Part shown: in pieces, positions 26,314 through 34,302 of the stretch
Numbering within the stretch: position 1 is the first letter of the stretch
Layout: each line of letters opens with the position of its first letter
NCBI RefSeq assembly: GCF_008801835.1
Contig: NZ_VZOW01000001.1
Location: 372,001-436,000 of the forward strand
Origin: Cupriavidus pauculus
GTDB lineage: Bacteria > Pseudomonadota > Gammaproteobacteria > Burkholderiales > Burkholderiaceae
Direction: 5' to 3'
Length of the DNA stretch: 64,000 bases
Made by a program: the position numbers and the translations under genes
Notes under the pieces: generated by a model
The model's database searches: none
Seen by the model: the letters and a program-made list of their open reading frames with translations, nothing else
What the model was told of the DNA's origin: nothing

Positions 26314-26354
26314 GCTAAGCTTGCCGGCAACATCGATTTGTCTCTGGAGCGGCG

Positions 26355-26603
26355 ATGCCGACCTACGACTATCGCTGCGCTAGCTGCGGCGACTTTTCTG
26401 AATTGCGACCGATGGCCCGACGCGACGAGCCGGCTGCCTGCCCGACCTGTGGCGGCACGGCCGCGCGTGCGCTGGTGGCGGCCCCTGGGCTTGCGGGCAC
26501 AAGCGCCGCCGGCGACACCGCCAGCCATGGCTCGGCCTGCGCCTGCTGCGGCCCGGTCAAACTGGCCGGCCGCGCCAGCAGCCCCGGCTGGGGCAATCGC
26601 TGA
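26355..26603 (+). CDS. FmdB-family zinc-ribbon protein
   Basis: 82 residues. Starts MPTYDYRCASCGDFSEL, with CASC (residues 8-11) and CPTC (29-32) forming the FmdB/CxxC zinc ribbon, then an Ala/Gly-rich tail with CACC. GGAG ribosome site before the ATG. FmdB was named as a putative regulator of formamidase in Methylophilus, but most members have no assigned role. Follows the exporter by 41 bp on the same strand; may be read through from it. Confidence 0.88.
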   Translation: MPTYDYRCASCGDFSELRPMARRDEPAACPTCGGTAARALVAAPGLAGTSAAGDTASHGSACACCGPVKLAGRASSPGWGNR

Positions 26604-26653
26604 AGCCGCCTTTCCAGCACGACCCGCCGCGACCAAAGCGCCCAACGGCCCGA

Positions 26654-26968
26654 TCATGCCAGCGAAGCCAGGCGCTGAATCGTCTCCGGATATTTCTGCA
26701 CCAGCCGTATCAGCAGGGTCGCCTGCGCATTCGGTTTTGCCCTGCCCTGCTCCCAGTTCTCCAGCGTCCTCGGATTGATGCGCAGGTACATCGCAAACAC
26801 CGGCCGCGACATGTTGAGTTTGTCCCGCAAATCCACCAGTTCCTGGGCGGCCACCGCTTCCAGATCGGCCACCTTCACCTTGTGCGACCGCAGCGTGACC
26901 TTGCGCTGGCGCTCGTCTGCAAGCGCCTCGAATCCTTCTACCAGTTCACCGAATACATCCCGCGTCAT
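26654..26968 (-). CDS. HTH antitoxin of a HigBA/RelE-type toxin-antitoxin pair
   Basis: 104 residues. C-terminal Cro/C1-type helix-turn-helix: LRDKLNMSRPVFAMYLRINPRTLENWEQGRAKPNAQATLLIRLVQKYPE (about 49-96), matching the antitoxin class paired with HigB/RelE-like toxins, where the N-terminal half wraps the toxin. The toxin gene lies upstream and overlaps by 23 bp, the usual toxin-first order of higBA. The protein should neutralise the toxin and repress the shared promoter, where a dyad is present at 27312-27328. Confidence 0.88.
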   Translation of the reverse strand: MTRDVFGELVEGFEALADERQRKVTLRSHKVKVADLEAVAAQELVDLRDKLNMSRPVFAMYLRINPRTLENWEQGRAKPNAQATLLIRLVQKYPETIQRLASLA

Positions 26969-27308
26969 TTGATTGCCTCGCTTTCAATTCGAACGCCAGG
27001 AGTTGCCCCAGCTGCCGCCGCTGCGCGCCAGTGAGGTCATCCTGCTTGTCCTTGTCATAGAGCGTGAAGAGCCAGAACTGGGCGCCGCCCAGCCAGTAGT
27101 AATAGATCACGCGCAGCCCGCCACGCTTTCCCTTGTGCCGCCGCTCATCGACGTAGCGCAGTTTGCGCAGCCCGCCGGCGCCCGGTATCACGTCACCCGC
27201 CTCCGGATGCATCACCAGCATCGCCTGCAGACGCCGAAATGCGTCGTCATCCAGAAACGTTTCCCGATGCCGCTCGAACGGCGGCAGCTCAATAAACACG
27301 GCATGCAT
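26946..27308 (-). CDS. RelE/HigB-superfamily toxin
   Basis: 120 residues. Typical RelE/HigB pattern: MHAVFIELPPFERHRETFLDDDAFRRLQAMLVMHPEAGDVIPGAGGLRKLRYVDERRHKGKRGGLRVIYYYWLGGAQFWLFTLYDKDKQDDLT, with the basic GLRKLRY and KRGGLRVIYYY strands that form the mRNA-cleavage face and the YDKDKQDDLTGAQRR end. Toxins of this class cut mRNA on the ribosome. First gene of the operon; antitoxin overlaps its 3' end. The pair sits between FmdB and mntH genes, as a small inserted module. Confidence 0.88.
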   Translation of the reverse strand: MHAVFIELPPFERHRETFLDDDAFRRLQAMLVMHPEAGDVIPGAGGLRKLRYVDERRHKGKRGGLRVIYYYWLGGAQFWLFTLYDKDKQDDLTGAQRRQLGQLLAFELKARQSNDAGCIR

Positions 27309-27311
27309 AGT

Positions 27312-27328
27312 GTACGTTCGTTACGTAC
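27312..27328. promoter_or_regulatory. Dyad GTACGT-N5-ACGTAC at the toxin promoter
   Basis: Perfect 6-bp inverted repeat starting 4 bp upstream of the toxin ATG. Toxin-antitoxin antitoxins normally bind dyads at this place to autoregulate, so it is the likely operator of the HTH antitoxin. Confidence 0.5.
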
Positions 27329-27360
27329 CCTTTGAAAAGGGACTGAGGTGGTTTGGTGTA

Positions 27361-27384
27361 GTTGCGACCTCGGCAGGTCGCAAC
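27361..27384. repeat. Inverted repeat GTTGCGACCT-CGGC-AGGTCGCAAC
   Basis: Perfect 10-bp arms around a 4-nt loop, 53 bp upstream of the toxin ATG. It could be a second operator, a hairpin that insulates the mntH promoter region from the toxin operon, or a relic of an insertion. No T run follows in either direction. Confidence 0.5.
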
Positions 27385-27520
27385 GGGCCATCCAGTCTAT
27401 GTGCATAACGGTCCATAAAGTGATTCCATCTGTGCCTAATTTCATAACTTTTGTGTCCGAATGCGAAATAGTCGGCGCCCGAGTACGATGACGGCAAATG
27501 GAGGCGGTAAATAAATCTAA

Positions 27521-27537
27521 TTGGGAATTATTCTCAA
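27521..27537. promoter_or_regulatory. Fur-like box upstream of mntH
   Basis: TTGGGAATTATTCTCAA: a 7-1-7 dyad (TGGGAAT-T-ATTCTCA, six of seven pairs) of the Fur type found in betaproteobacteria, 58 bp before the mntH ATG. Metal-dependent repression of an Nramp transporter by Fur (or a Mn-sensing Fur paralogue) would be expected. Confidence 0.5.
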
Positions 27538-27594
27538 CAACGATCTAGAATCCAGCAGACAGGCTGCCTTGCCTCATCCACCGACCCGCCAACC

Positions 27595-28890
27595 ATGCCG
27601 CCGCCGATCGAATCAGCCACCCTCCCCGCCGCGCCGCCCGCGCGTCGATCGCGTCTCGCCTTTCTTGGAGCGGGGGCGCTGGTCGCCGTGGGCTACATGG
27701 ATCCCGGCAACTGGGCGACGGCAATCGCTGGCGGGGCCAAATTTGGCTACAGCTTGCTGAGCGTGATTGCCCTGTCCAGCCTGGTGGCGATGCTGCTGCA
27801 ATGGATCGCGGCGCGCGTCGGCGTGGTCACCGGGCGCGATCTGGCGCAGCTTTGCCGCGAGCGCTTTTCCCGGCGCACGGCGTTGGCGCTCTGGATCGCC
27901 AGCGAAATCGCGATCATTGCGTGCGACGTCGCGGAAATCGTCGGCAGCGCCGTGGCTTTGCAGTTGCTGTTCCACGTCAAGCTGTGGGTTGGCGTGCTGA
28001 TTGCGGCAGTGGTGACTATCGTGATGCTGGCGGTGCAGCGCTACGGCCAGCGCAAGATGGAAGCGATGGTTGCCGGATTGATCCTGCTGGTGGCGCTGTG
28101 CTTTGTCGCCCAGTTGGCGATGGCCCAGCCGCAATGGTCCGATGTGGTGGGCGGCTTCGCGCCCTCGCCGGAACTGGTGCGCAACGCCGGCATGCTGTGG
28201 CTGGCGGCCGGTATCGTCGGCGCCACGGTCATGCCGCACAACCTGTACCTGCATTCGTCGCTGGTGCGCCGCTTCACACCGCCTCCGGGCAGCCGCGTGG
28301 CACGCCGCCATTCGCTCGGCGAGACGCTGCGCGGCATGAACCTGGACACTTTCGGCTCGCTCGGCTTTGCCTTCCTCATCAACGCCGCGCTGCTGATCCT
28401 CGCGGCTTCCGCGTTTCACGCCAACGGATTCACCGACGTGGAAGATCTGGCCGACGCGCATCGGCTGCTGGCGCCGCTGCTGCATTCCGATCTGGCAAGC
28501 GTGCTGTTTGCCGTGGCGCTGCTGGCGTGCGGACTCAATTCGACGCTGACCGGCACGCTGGCCGGGCAGGCAGTCATGGAGGGATTTCTTGCCCTGCGTA
28601 TCTCGCGCATGCGGCGCGCCCTGCTGACGCGCGCCGTCGCCATCGTGCCAGCGTTGGCCGCCGTGTGGGCCTTTGGCGAACATGGATCGGCCAGCCTGCT
28701 CGTTGCCAGTCAGGTGGTACTCAGCCTCACGCTGCCGCTGGCCGTGGTACCGCTGATCATGTTTGGCGCCGATCGCAAGTTGATGGGCGTCTGGCGGGTG
28801 CGCGGCGCGCCGTTGCTGCTGGCGGGCGCGTCCGCCGTGATCATCATCCTGTTGAACGGCGCACTGCTGTGGCAGCTCGCGGCTGGGTGA
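27595..28890 (+). CDS. mntH: Nramp-family Mn(II)/Fe(II) transporter
   Basis: 431 residues, about 11 membrane helices. The two metal-binding signatures are present: MDPGN at residues 35-39 in helix 1 and MPHN in helix 6 (near residue 212, MPHNLYLHSSLV). Proton-coupled uptake of Mn or Fe across the inner membrane. A Fur-like dyad lies 58 bp upstream. Some proline/alanine-rich residues (1-20) precede the first helix. No metal-regulator gene is adjacent. Confidence 0.92.
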   Translation: MPPPIESATLPAAPPARRSRLAFLGAGALVAVGYMDPGNWATAIAGGAKFGYSLLSVIALSSLVAMLLQWIAARVGVVTGRDLAQLCRERFSRRTALALWIASEIAIIACDVAEIVGSAVALQLLFHVKLWVGVLIAAVVTIVMLAVQRYGQRKMEAMVAGLILLVALCFVAQLAMAQPQWSDVVGGFAPSPELVRNAGMLWLAAGIVGATVMPHNLYLHSSLVRRFTPPPGSRVARRHSLGETLRGMNLDTFGSLGFAFLINAALLILAASAFHANGFTDVEDLADAHRLLAPLLHSDLASVLFAVALLACGLNSTLTGTLAGQAVMEGFLALRISRMRRALLTRAVAIVPALAAVWAFGEHGSASLLVASQVVLSLTLPLAVVPLIMFGADRKLMGVWRVRGAPLLLAGASAVIIILLNGALLWQLAAG

Positions 28891-28963
28891 TGTCCGGGGC
28901 TCTCGCGGGGCGTCGTGCGATCGCGCAGGATCAACTGGCGCCAAACGACGGCCATGTCGCGTG

Positions 28964-29788
28964 TCAGATCACCGGTTCGAGCTTGCGGTACTGGTTGTAA
29001 TGCCGGATGGCCCGATGCGGATCGCCAAGCGCTTCGTGCAGACGTGCGGCGTTGTAGTGCGCATCGGCAAAATCCGGCGCCAGCGCGATGCAGGCGTGAT
29101 AGCTATCGAGCGCCTCGCGGTCGGCTCCGGCGTCTTCCAGCGCAACACCGAGGTTGAAATGGAGCAGCGGCTGCGCGGGCAGATAGCTGAGCGCGGCCCG
29201 ATACGCGTCGATGGCCTCGGCGATTCTGCCGTGGTCGCACAGCAGGCAGCCCAGGTTGAGCCATGCGTCGAGAAAATCCGGCGCCTGCGACACCGCATGG
29301 CGATAGGCAGCTTCCGCGTGATCGGGCCGATCGTGCTCCAGCGCAACGCCGCGCGTGAACCACTCGCCGGCATCGACTGAAGCATTGGGTCTGCCCGCGT
29401 GGCGCAGCGTCACCACGTCGCCCGGTGCGCGGGCCGGCGCGGCGTCGTCCAGATCGAGCATGAACTGCCCGGAATCGATCTGCCAGCGACCGTGCCGGTC
29501 CTGCACCGCGACGTCGCCGCCTACTGCCGTGACGCGCATGCCGGTCGGCGGACGCCCGTCGCCCAGGCCTTGCAGGCGGCGTAGCGAGCGCGTGATATGG
29601 CGCGTGGGAATGCGCGCCTCGCGCAGCGACTGCGCGGTGCGCAACAGCACCACATCCTGGAAACTGAAACGATATTCGCGCCGCGCGCCACGGCGCGGCG
29701 AAATCACGCCCGCCGCAATCAGGGCGGTGATCACCGTACGCGAGATGCCCAGCAGCGCCTGGACTTCCCGCATCGAATAGGCTTGCAT
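28964..29788 (-). CDS. MerR-type DNA-binding protein fused to TPR repeats, next to Ku
   Basis: 274 residues. Residues 1-70 form a MerR-like winged helix (YSMREVQALLGISRTVITALIAAGVISPRRGARREYRFSFQDVVLLRTAQSLREARIPTRHITRSLRRL), residues about 75-135 are an unassigned linker domain, and about 140-270 hold tetratricopeptide repeats (FTRGVALEHDRPDHAEAAYRHAVSQAPDFLDAWLNLGCLLCDHGRIAEAIDAYRAAL and two more). Its start lies 15 bp after the Ku stop on the same strand, so it is co-transcribed with ku. I infer a regulator or scaffold linked to end joining; no function is established for this combination as far as I know. Confidence 0.85.
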   Translation of the reverse strand: MQAYSMREVQALLGISRTVITALIAAGVISPRRGARREYRFSFQDVVLLRTAQSLREARIPTRHITRSLRRLQGLGDGRPPTGMRVTAVGGDVAVQDRHGRWQIDSGQFMLDLDDAAPARAPGDVVTLRHAGRPNASVDAGEWFTRGVALEHDRPDHAEAAYRHAVSQAPDFLDAWLNLGCLLCDHGRIAEAIDAYRAALSYLPAQPLLHFNLGVALEDAGADREALDSYHACIALAPDFADAHYNAARLHEALGDPHRAIRHYNQYRKLEPVI

Positions 29789-29803
29789 TGTCGCGCCGGC
29801 CTC

Positions 29804-30712
29804 CTACTTGCGCGCCGCGCGCTTCGGGGCTTCGGTGGGCGCCGACGCGGCGCGTCGCGCGGTCTTGCGCGCCGGGGCTTCCGCGGCCACCTTCGGTGTC
29901 GCCTTGCCCGCGCTCTTGGCCGCGGGCTGCCGCTTGTTGGCGCCGATGCTCTTGCGCAACGCCTCCATCAGGTCGATCACCTCACCGCCGGTCGCGGGTG
30001 GCGCTTCGGCGGCCACCGTGATCTTCTTGCCGGCGATCTTCTTGTCGATCTGCTCGAGAATGCGTTGCTTTTCCTCATCGGTGTAGGCCGATGCATCGTA
30101 GCCGTCCACCGAGTTCTGCTCGATCAGTTGCTGGGCCAGCTTCAATTCGGCGGGCTGCACGTCGGTGCGTTCGACGTGAAGATCGGCCATGTCCCGCACC
30201 TCATCGGCATAGAGCAATTGCTGCAGGATCAGGCCATCGTCGCCGACGCGGATCTGCACCATGTACTGCTTGCCCTTCCATGCCCACTTAGCCAGCGCGC
30301 ACGTGCCCGTTTCCCGCATCGCCTCGGCCAGCAGGTTGTAGGGCTTGGCGCCGCGCTTGTCCGGGCCCAGGTAATAAGCCTTGTCGAAGTAGATCGGATC
30401 GATCGCGCCCACCGGCATGAACGACAGGATGTCGATGGTCTGCGCGGCGGCGTCTTCCAGCGCCTTCAGTTCTTCGGGCGTGAAGGTCACGTAGCGGTCT
30501 TTCTCGAACTCGTAGCCCTTGACCATGTCGGCGCGCTCCACCACCACGTCTTCCTTCAGACACACGTACTGCTGGCGCAGCCGCGACCCGCAGCCTTTGT
30601 GCAGCAGGTTGAAGCTGATCGAAGACTTGCTTTCCGTGGCGGAAAACACCTTCACCGGGATCGATACGAGCCCGAAACTGATCGATAGCGAGGCAATGGA
30701 ACGTGCGACCAT
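29804..30712 (-). CDS. ku: Ku protein, non-homologous end joining
   Basis: 302 residues. Starts MVARSIASLSISFGLVSIPVKVFSATESKSSISFNLLHKGCGSRLRQQYVCLKEDVVVERADMVKGYEFEKDRYVTFTPEELKALE, the standard bacterial Ku core, and ends with a Lys/Arg/Ala-rich tail (about 235-302) that in other Ku proteins contacts DNA and LigD. Ku homodimers bind double-strand ends and recruit LigD. No ligD gene is in the window; the only partner in the operon is the downstream MerR-TPR gene. Confidence 0.95.
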   Translation of the reverse strand: MVARSIASLSISFGLVSIPVKVFSATESKSSISFNLLHKGCGSRLRQQYVCLKEDVVVERADMVKGYEFEKDRYVTFTPEELKALEDAAAQTIDILSFMPVGAIDPIYFDKAYYLGPDKRGAKPYNLLAEAMRETGTCALAKWAWKGKQYMVQIRVGDDGLILQQLLYADEVRDMADLHVERTDVQPAELKLAQQLIEQNSVDGYDASAYTDEEKQRILEQIDKKIAGKKITVAAEAPPATGGEVIDLMEALRKSIGANKRQPAAKSAGKATPKVAAEAPARKTARRAASAPTEAPKRAARK

Positions 30713-30864
30713 GACGGCATCCTCCGCAAAGGCGACGGTCGATGTCAGAAAAGTCTAGTCCGCGAGACGCGTCCTCCGCCAGCAAAGTCGAGGGAATGCG
30801 CCGCACGCGACACCCCACGCCACGTCCTGTGCCGGGGCCGCCACGCCAGGCGTGGCGCGCGTGC

Positions 30865-31578
30865 TCAACCGATCAGCGCCGTGATCCAGTTGGTCAGCGC
30901 CGGGCCCGCGATGACCATCAGGATGCCGGCCAGCACCATCGTGAGGCTGGCCACGACGCCCTCCTCGGTGTGGCGCTGGCGCGCGCGGGCCGTGCCGAAG
31001 CCGTGCGCCGCGGCGCCGAGCGATGCGCCCTGCGCCACCGGCGAGCGCAGCCTTAGCAGTGCCAGCACTGTGTCGCCCACGATCATGCCGACCAGACCCG
31101 TCATCACCGTAAACAACGAGACCAGATCGGCCGATCCGCCAGTGCGGGAGACCACGGCCACGGCAAACGGCGTGGAGACCGAACGCGCCATCAGGCTGCG
31201 CGTGATCTCGGTATTGAAATGAAACGCTTGCGCCAGCAGTCGCGCGCTGACCATCGCCACCAGCGTGCCAGCCACCACGCCAAGCGCCAGCGCCAGCCAG
31301 TGCCGGCGCACGATCGCGCGATGCTCGTAGATCGGTACCGCAAACGCGATAGTGGCAGGCCCCAGCAGCCAGACCATCCAGCGCGTATCGGCCACATAGG
31401 CCGCATAGGGAATATCGGCCGCCAGCAGCAAGGCTATCGTCAGCGCCGGCACGACGATGGCGGGCGAAAGCCAGATGCGCGGCCGGCGCAGATAGAACGG
31501 CTTGATCGCGAAATACAGCGCGACCGTCCAGGCCAGACAGAAGAGCGACGCCAGCGGCGTTCCTGGATGCGCGATCAT
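30865..31578 (-). CDS. CidB/LrgB-family membrane protein
   Basis: 237 residues from the ATG at 31576-31578, overlapping the CidA-type stop by 4 bp. LrgB-family helices: LFCLAWTVALYFAIKPFYLRRPRIWLSPAIVVPALTIALLLAADIPYAAYVADTRWMVWLLGPATIAFAVPIYEHRAIVRRHWL and the conserved MARSVSTPFAVAVVSRTGGSADLVSLFTVMTGLVGMIVGDTVLALLRLRSPVAQGASLGAAAHGFGTARA. The CidAB/LrgAB pairs are holin/antiholin-like or by-product (pyruvate, glycolate) transport proteins. Confidence 0.92.
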   Translation of the reverse strand: MIAHPGTPLASLFCLAWTVALYFAIKPFYLRRPRIWLSPAIVVPALTIALLLAADIPYAAYVADTRWMVWLLGPATIAFAVPIYEHRAIVRRHWLALALGVVAGTLVAMVSARLLAQAFHFNTEITRSLMARSVSTPFAVAVVSRTGGSADLVSLFTVMTGLVGMIVGDTVLALLRLRSPVAQGASLGAAAHGFGTARARQRHTEEGVVASLTMVLAGILMVIAGPALTNWITALIG

Positions 31579-32033
31579 GACTGCCCCTGCTCGTCTGCGG
31601 CGTCCCGCCATTGCGTGATGCGGCGCTCCAGGCGGCAGCCCGCATGCACGGCCAACGCGGTGGCGGCCATGACGAGAATCGTGCCCACGCCAACGGCGAT
31701 GGTCAGTTGCACGCCTTCGGCGCGAAACAGCGGCAGATAGTTGACCACCGCCACCACACAGGGGATGAAGAACAGCACCAGTTCACCGAGCAGCCAGTCC
31801 GATCCCGACTTGACCCAGCCGATGTCAGCCTTGCCCGACAACAACAGGCCGAGCACCGCCAGCATGCCAAGCACGCCGGGGGAAATCGACCAGCCCAGAC
31901 TGCGGGTCAGCCAGTCGGCGCAGAACCAGACGCCCAGCAGTGCGCCCACTTGTGCGACGGTCCGGGCCAACTGGCGCCATGCGTGGTAACGGAGAAGGAA
32001 TGGTGAGCGAGCGGAAGCGGCGGGGGCAGTCAC
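31575..32033 (-). CDS. CidA/LrgA-family holin-like membrane protein
   Basis: 152 residues, four membrane helices. LrgA-family core: ALLGVWFCADWLTRSLGWSISPGVLGMLAVLGLLLSGKADIGWVKSGSDWLLGELVLFFIPCVVAVVNYLPLF. Translationally coupled to the CidB-type gene. A LysR gene lies upstream on the same strand with a long palindrome between them, echoing the CidR-cidABC arrangement in Staphylococcus where a LysR protein controls the operon. Confidence 0.9.
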   Translation of the reverse strand: MTAPAASARSPFLLRYHAWRQLARTVAQVGALLGVWFCADWLTRSLGWSISPGVLGMLAVLGLLLSGKADIGWVKSGSDWLLGELVLFFIPCVVAVVNYLPLFRAEGVQLTIAVGVGTILVMAATALAVHAGCRLERRITQWRDAADEQGQS

Positions 32034-32129
32034 GGCACGATGCGCCGCGTGGGGCGCGGCGTCAGGAAACGACGATGCCGATAATTATTCGCCCGATTTA
32101 CGCACAGCGACAGCCCGAAAATCCGCATC

Positions 32130-32151
32130 GGTTGTGCATCGATGCACAACC
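32130..32151. promoter_or_regulatory. 22-bp perfect palindrome between lysR and cidA
   Basis: The 20-bp core GTTGTGCATCGATGCACAAC plus one more paired base at each end. It lies 33 bp after the LysR stop and 97 bp before the cidA start. It has no loop and no T run, so an operator is more likely than a terminator. The neighbouring LysR regulator is the obvious candidate binder. Confidence 0.55.
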
Positions 32152-32183
32152 TGGCGCCGTCCAGGCTATCGTGCCGGCTGGCT

Positions 32184-33128
32184 TTATCCGTTCATGAACA
32201 ACGACGTACTGGCATCCACCTGTTCGGCGATGAAATTGGCCACGGCGCGCACGTGCGCGGCCTTCCAGTGGTCTTCATGCACATGCATATGGAACGTGCG
32301 CGTGACTTCCACCTGATCGGGCAGCACTGGCATTAGCGTCGGAAATGCCGCCGCAACATACGCCGGAATAATGCACAGGCACTGACCCGACAAGGTCGAA
32401 TGCACCTGCGTCAGCAGGTTGGTGCTGCGCACGCGCGCGTGATAGTTGACACCGATGGCGCTGGGAAAGCTCAGTTCCGGCGAGAACAGATGTTCCTCGA
32501 CGTAGCCGACGAACGGATGCCGGGCCAGATCCTCCTTGGTGCGAATCCGCTCCGCCTGCTTCAGATATGACTTGGTGCCGTACACGAACATCCGGTAGTC
32601 AGTCAGCCGGCGCGACGCCACGCGCAGATGCTCGGTGCCGGACAGGCCGATCGCGATATCGGCTTCGCGCCGGGTCAGGCTGAACAGGCGGGCCGCCGCA
32701 AAGATTTCCACTTCGAGCCGAGGATGCTGCGCCGTCAACGCATGGATGCGCGGCGCCAGAAACATGCTGCCGAACCCATCAGGCGCGCCGACACGCACGA
32801 TCCCGGCGATGTCCTGCTCGCCAGCAGCGGCGGCCTTCGATGCCAGCAGCGCGCTTTCGATGGTTTCGGCAGTAGCCAGCAGGCGCTCGCCCGCCGCCGT
32901 CAGCGCGTAGCCGACGTGGCTCTTATGGAACAGCCGCGTGTTGAGCGCGCGTTCCAGCGCGTGAATGTGTCGCGCCACCGTGGTGTGCTCGGTGTCCAAC
33001 TGCTGGGCCGCGGCCGATAACGTGCCGCCACGCGCCACCGCCAGGAAATATCGATAATCGTCCCAGTTGTCCTGGGTGCGCGCCGCACCGCGATTGACGC
33101 CAGGGCTGGCGGTTTGTTTGGCAACCAT
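32184..33128 (-). CDS. LysR-family regulator, upstream of cidAB
   Basis: 314 residues from the ATG at 33126-33128. Helix-turn-helix NWDDYRYFLAVARGGTLSAAAQQLDTEHTTVARHIHALERALNTRLFHKSHVGYALTAAGERLL, followed by a co-inducer domain. It sits 14 bp after an AraC gene on the same strand and 150 bp before cidA, so it may be co-transcribed with the AraC gene or regulate cidAB, with the palindrome at 32130-32151 between. By motif (VARHIHALE, LFHKSHVGYALT) it falls with LysR proteins that act on acidic or aromatic ligands, not further defined. Confidence 0.9.
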   Translation of the reverse strand: MVAKQTASPGVNRGAARTQDNWDDYRYFLAVARGGTLSAAAQQLDTEHTTVARHIHALERALNTRLFHKSHVGYALTAAGERLLATAETIESALLASKAAAAGEQDIAGIVRVGAPDGFGSMFLAPRIHALTAQHPRLEVEIFAAARLFSLTRREADIAIGLSGTEHLRVASRRLTDYRMFVYGTKSYLKQAERIRTKEDLARHPFVGYVEEHLFSPELSFPSAIGVNYHARVRSTNLLTQVHSTLSGQCLCIIPAYVAAAFPTLMPVLPDQVEVTRTFHMHVHEDHWKAAHVRAVANFIAEQVDASTSLFMNG

Positions 33129-33142
33129 AGGAAACGATCCCG

Positions 33143-34129
33143 TTAAACGCTGGCCGTCGACGCATGGCGCCGATCGCGATGCGCCCGGCGATACGCGCCG
33201 GGACCGACGCCGAAATGCTGTGTGAAAACCCGGCCGAAAGCGGCCTGGGATGCGTATCCGCATTGCTCGGCAACGGCCGTCGCGGACATTCCGTCCTGAC
33301 GGAGCAGACGCGCGGCGCGTTCCATGCGCAACGTCGTCACCAGTTCCAGCGGCGTCATGCCAAGCTGCGCAAAGCGCCGCGCCAGCGTGGCGCGCGACAC
33401 GTTGCACACCGAGGCCAAGGCATCGATGGTCCACGGTTTTTCCGGATGACGCACCACGGCGTCGACGGCCCGCGCCATACGCGCGTCGGCCAGCAACGCC
33501 ATCACGCCGTGCGACACAGCGCCCTGGACCAGCAGCGTGCGCAACAGCACCGTGAACAGCGCGGTCGAAAGATTGGCGATGATCGCTGCACTGCCCGGCC
33601 CCGCGGCGCTGGCTTCGGTATGCATCATGCCGATCAGCCCGCGCAGCCAGCCCGCATCGTCGCCGCGCGAGGCATCGCCGCTATCCGTGCCGACGCACAG
33701 CATTTCCGGCATGGCCCGCAGCAGGATCGCCGCCGAGCTGCCCAGCACGAACGTGCCGCACAGGATATCGAGCGGCGCCAGCGCGCCCGGCACCGACACT
33801 TCGGTCACCACGCCGTTGAAATGACGCGATTCGGTGAACCTGCGCCTGCCGTCCGGCTGCCCCGCCTGGGGCGATTGGCGTGACTGCATCGATTGCGCCG
33901 ACAACGTATGCGCCGCGCCGTGCGGAAACAGCAGCACATCGCCGGCCTTGACCTGCAGGCGCTGCTCGCCGACCGCCAGGTCGGCCTGCCCGTCGAGGAT
34001 CACGTGATACGGCACATGCCCCGGCGGCGCCTGCTCGTGATGGGCGGACCACGCCCCGGCCACCCGGCAATGCAAGTCCACGGTGCCCGAAGGCGCCAGC
34101 AGGCGCACCAGTTCGCTAAGACTATCCAT
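33143..34129 (-). CDS. AraC-family regulator with cupin-type sensor domain
   Basis: 328 residues from the ATG at 34127-34129. N-terminal cupin-like part (VPYHVILDGQADLAVGEQRLQVKAGDVLLFPHGAAHTL) and C-terminal double helix-turn-helix (about 225-320: AVDAVVRHPEKPWTIDALASVCNVSRATLARRFAQLGMTPLELVTTLRMERAARLLRQDGMSATAVAEQCGYASQAAFGRVFTQHFGVGPGAYRR). It diverges from a CMD-family gene across 173 bp and probably activates it; this arrangement is common in Burkholderiales. A LysR gene follows after 14 bp. Confidence 0.93.
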   Translation of the reverse strand: MDSLSELVRLLAPSGTVDLHCRVAGAWSAHHEQAPPGHVPYHVILDGQADLAVGEQRLQVKAGDVLLFPHGAAHTLSAQSMQSRQSPQAGQPDGRRRFTESRHFNGVVTEVSVPGALAPLDILCGTFVLGSSAAILLRAMPEMLCVGTDSGDASRGDDAGWLRGLIGMMHTEASAAGPGSAAIIANLSTALFTVLLRTLLVQGAVSHGVMALLADARMARAVDAVVRHPEKPWTIDALASVCNVSRATLARRFAQLGMTPLELVTTLRMERAARLLRQDGMSATAVAEQCGYASQAAFGRVFTQHFGVGPGAYRRAHRDRRHASTASV

Positions 34130-34302
34130 ATCGGCTTGAGACGATCGAGCAAAAATTTGAGCCGATTCTAATCGATACGGATCGCTGGCGCACCTACCAT
34201 TGAGTCCAAGGCAGCGCTGTACCAAGCAACGCCCGAACGCAACGATCGAAACGCAACCACTGGCCGACCTAGCGGCCCACTCAGACTCGAAGGAGAAACG
34301 TC

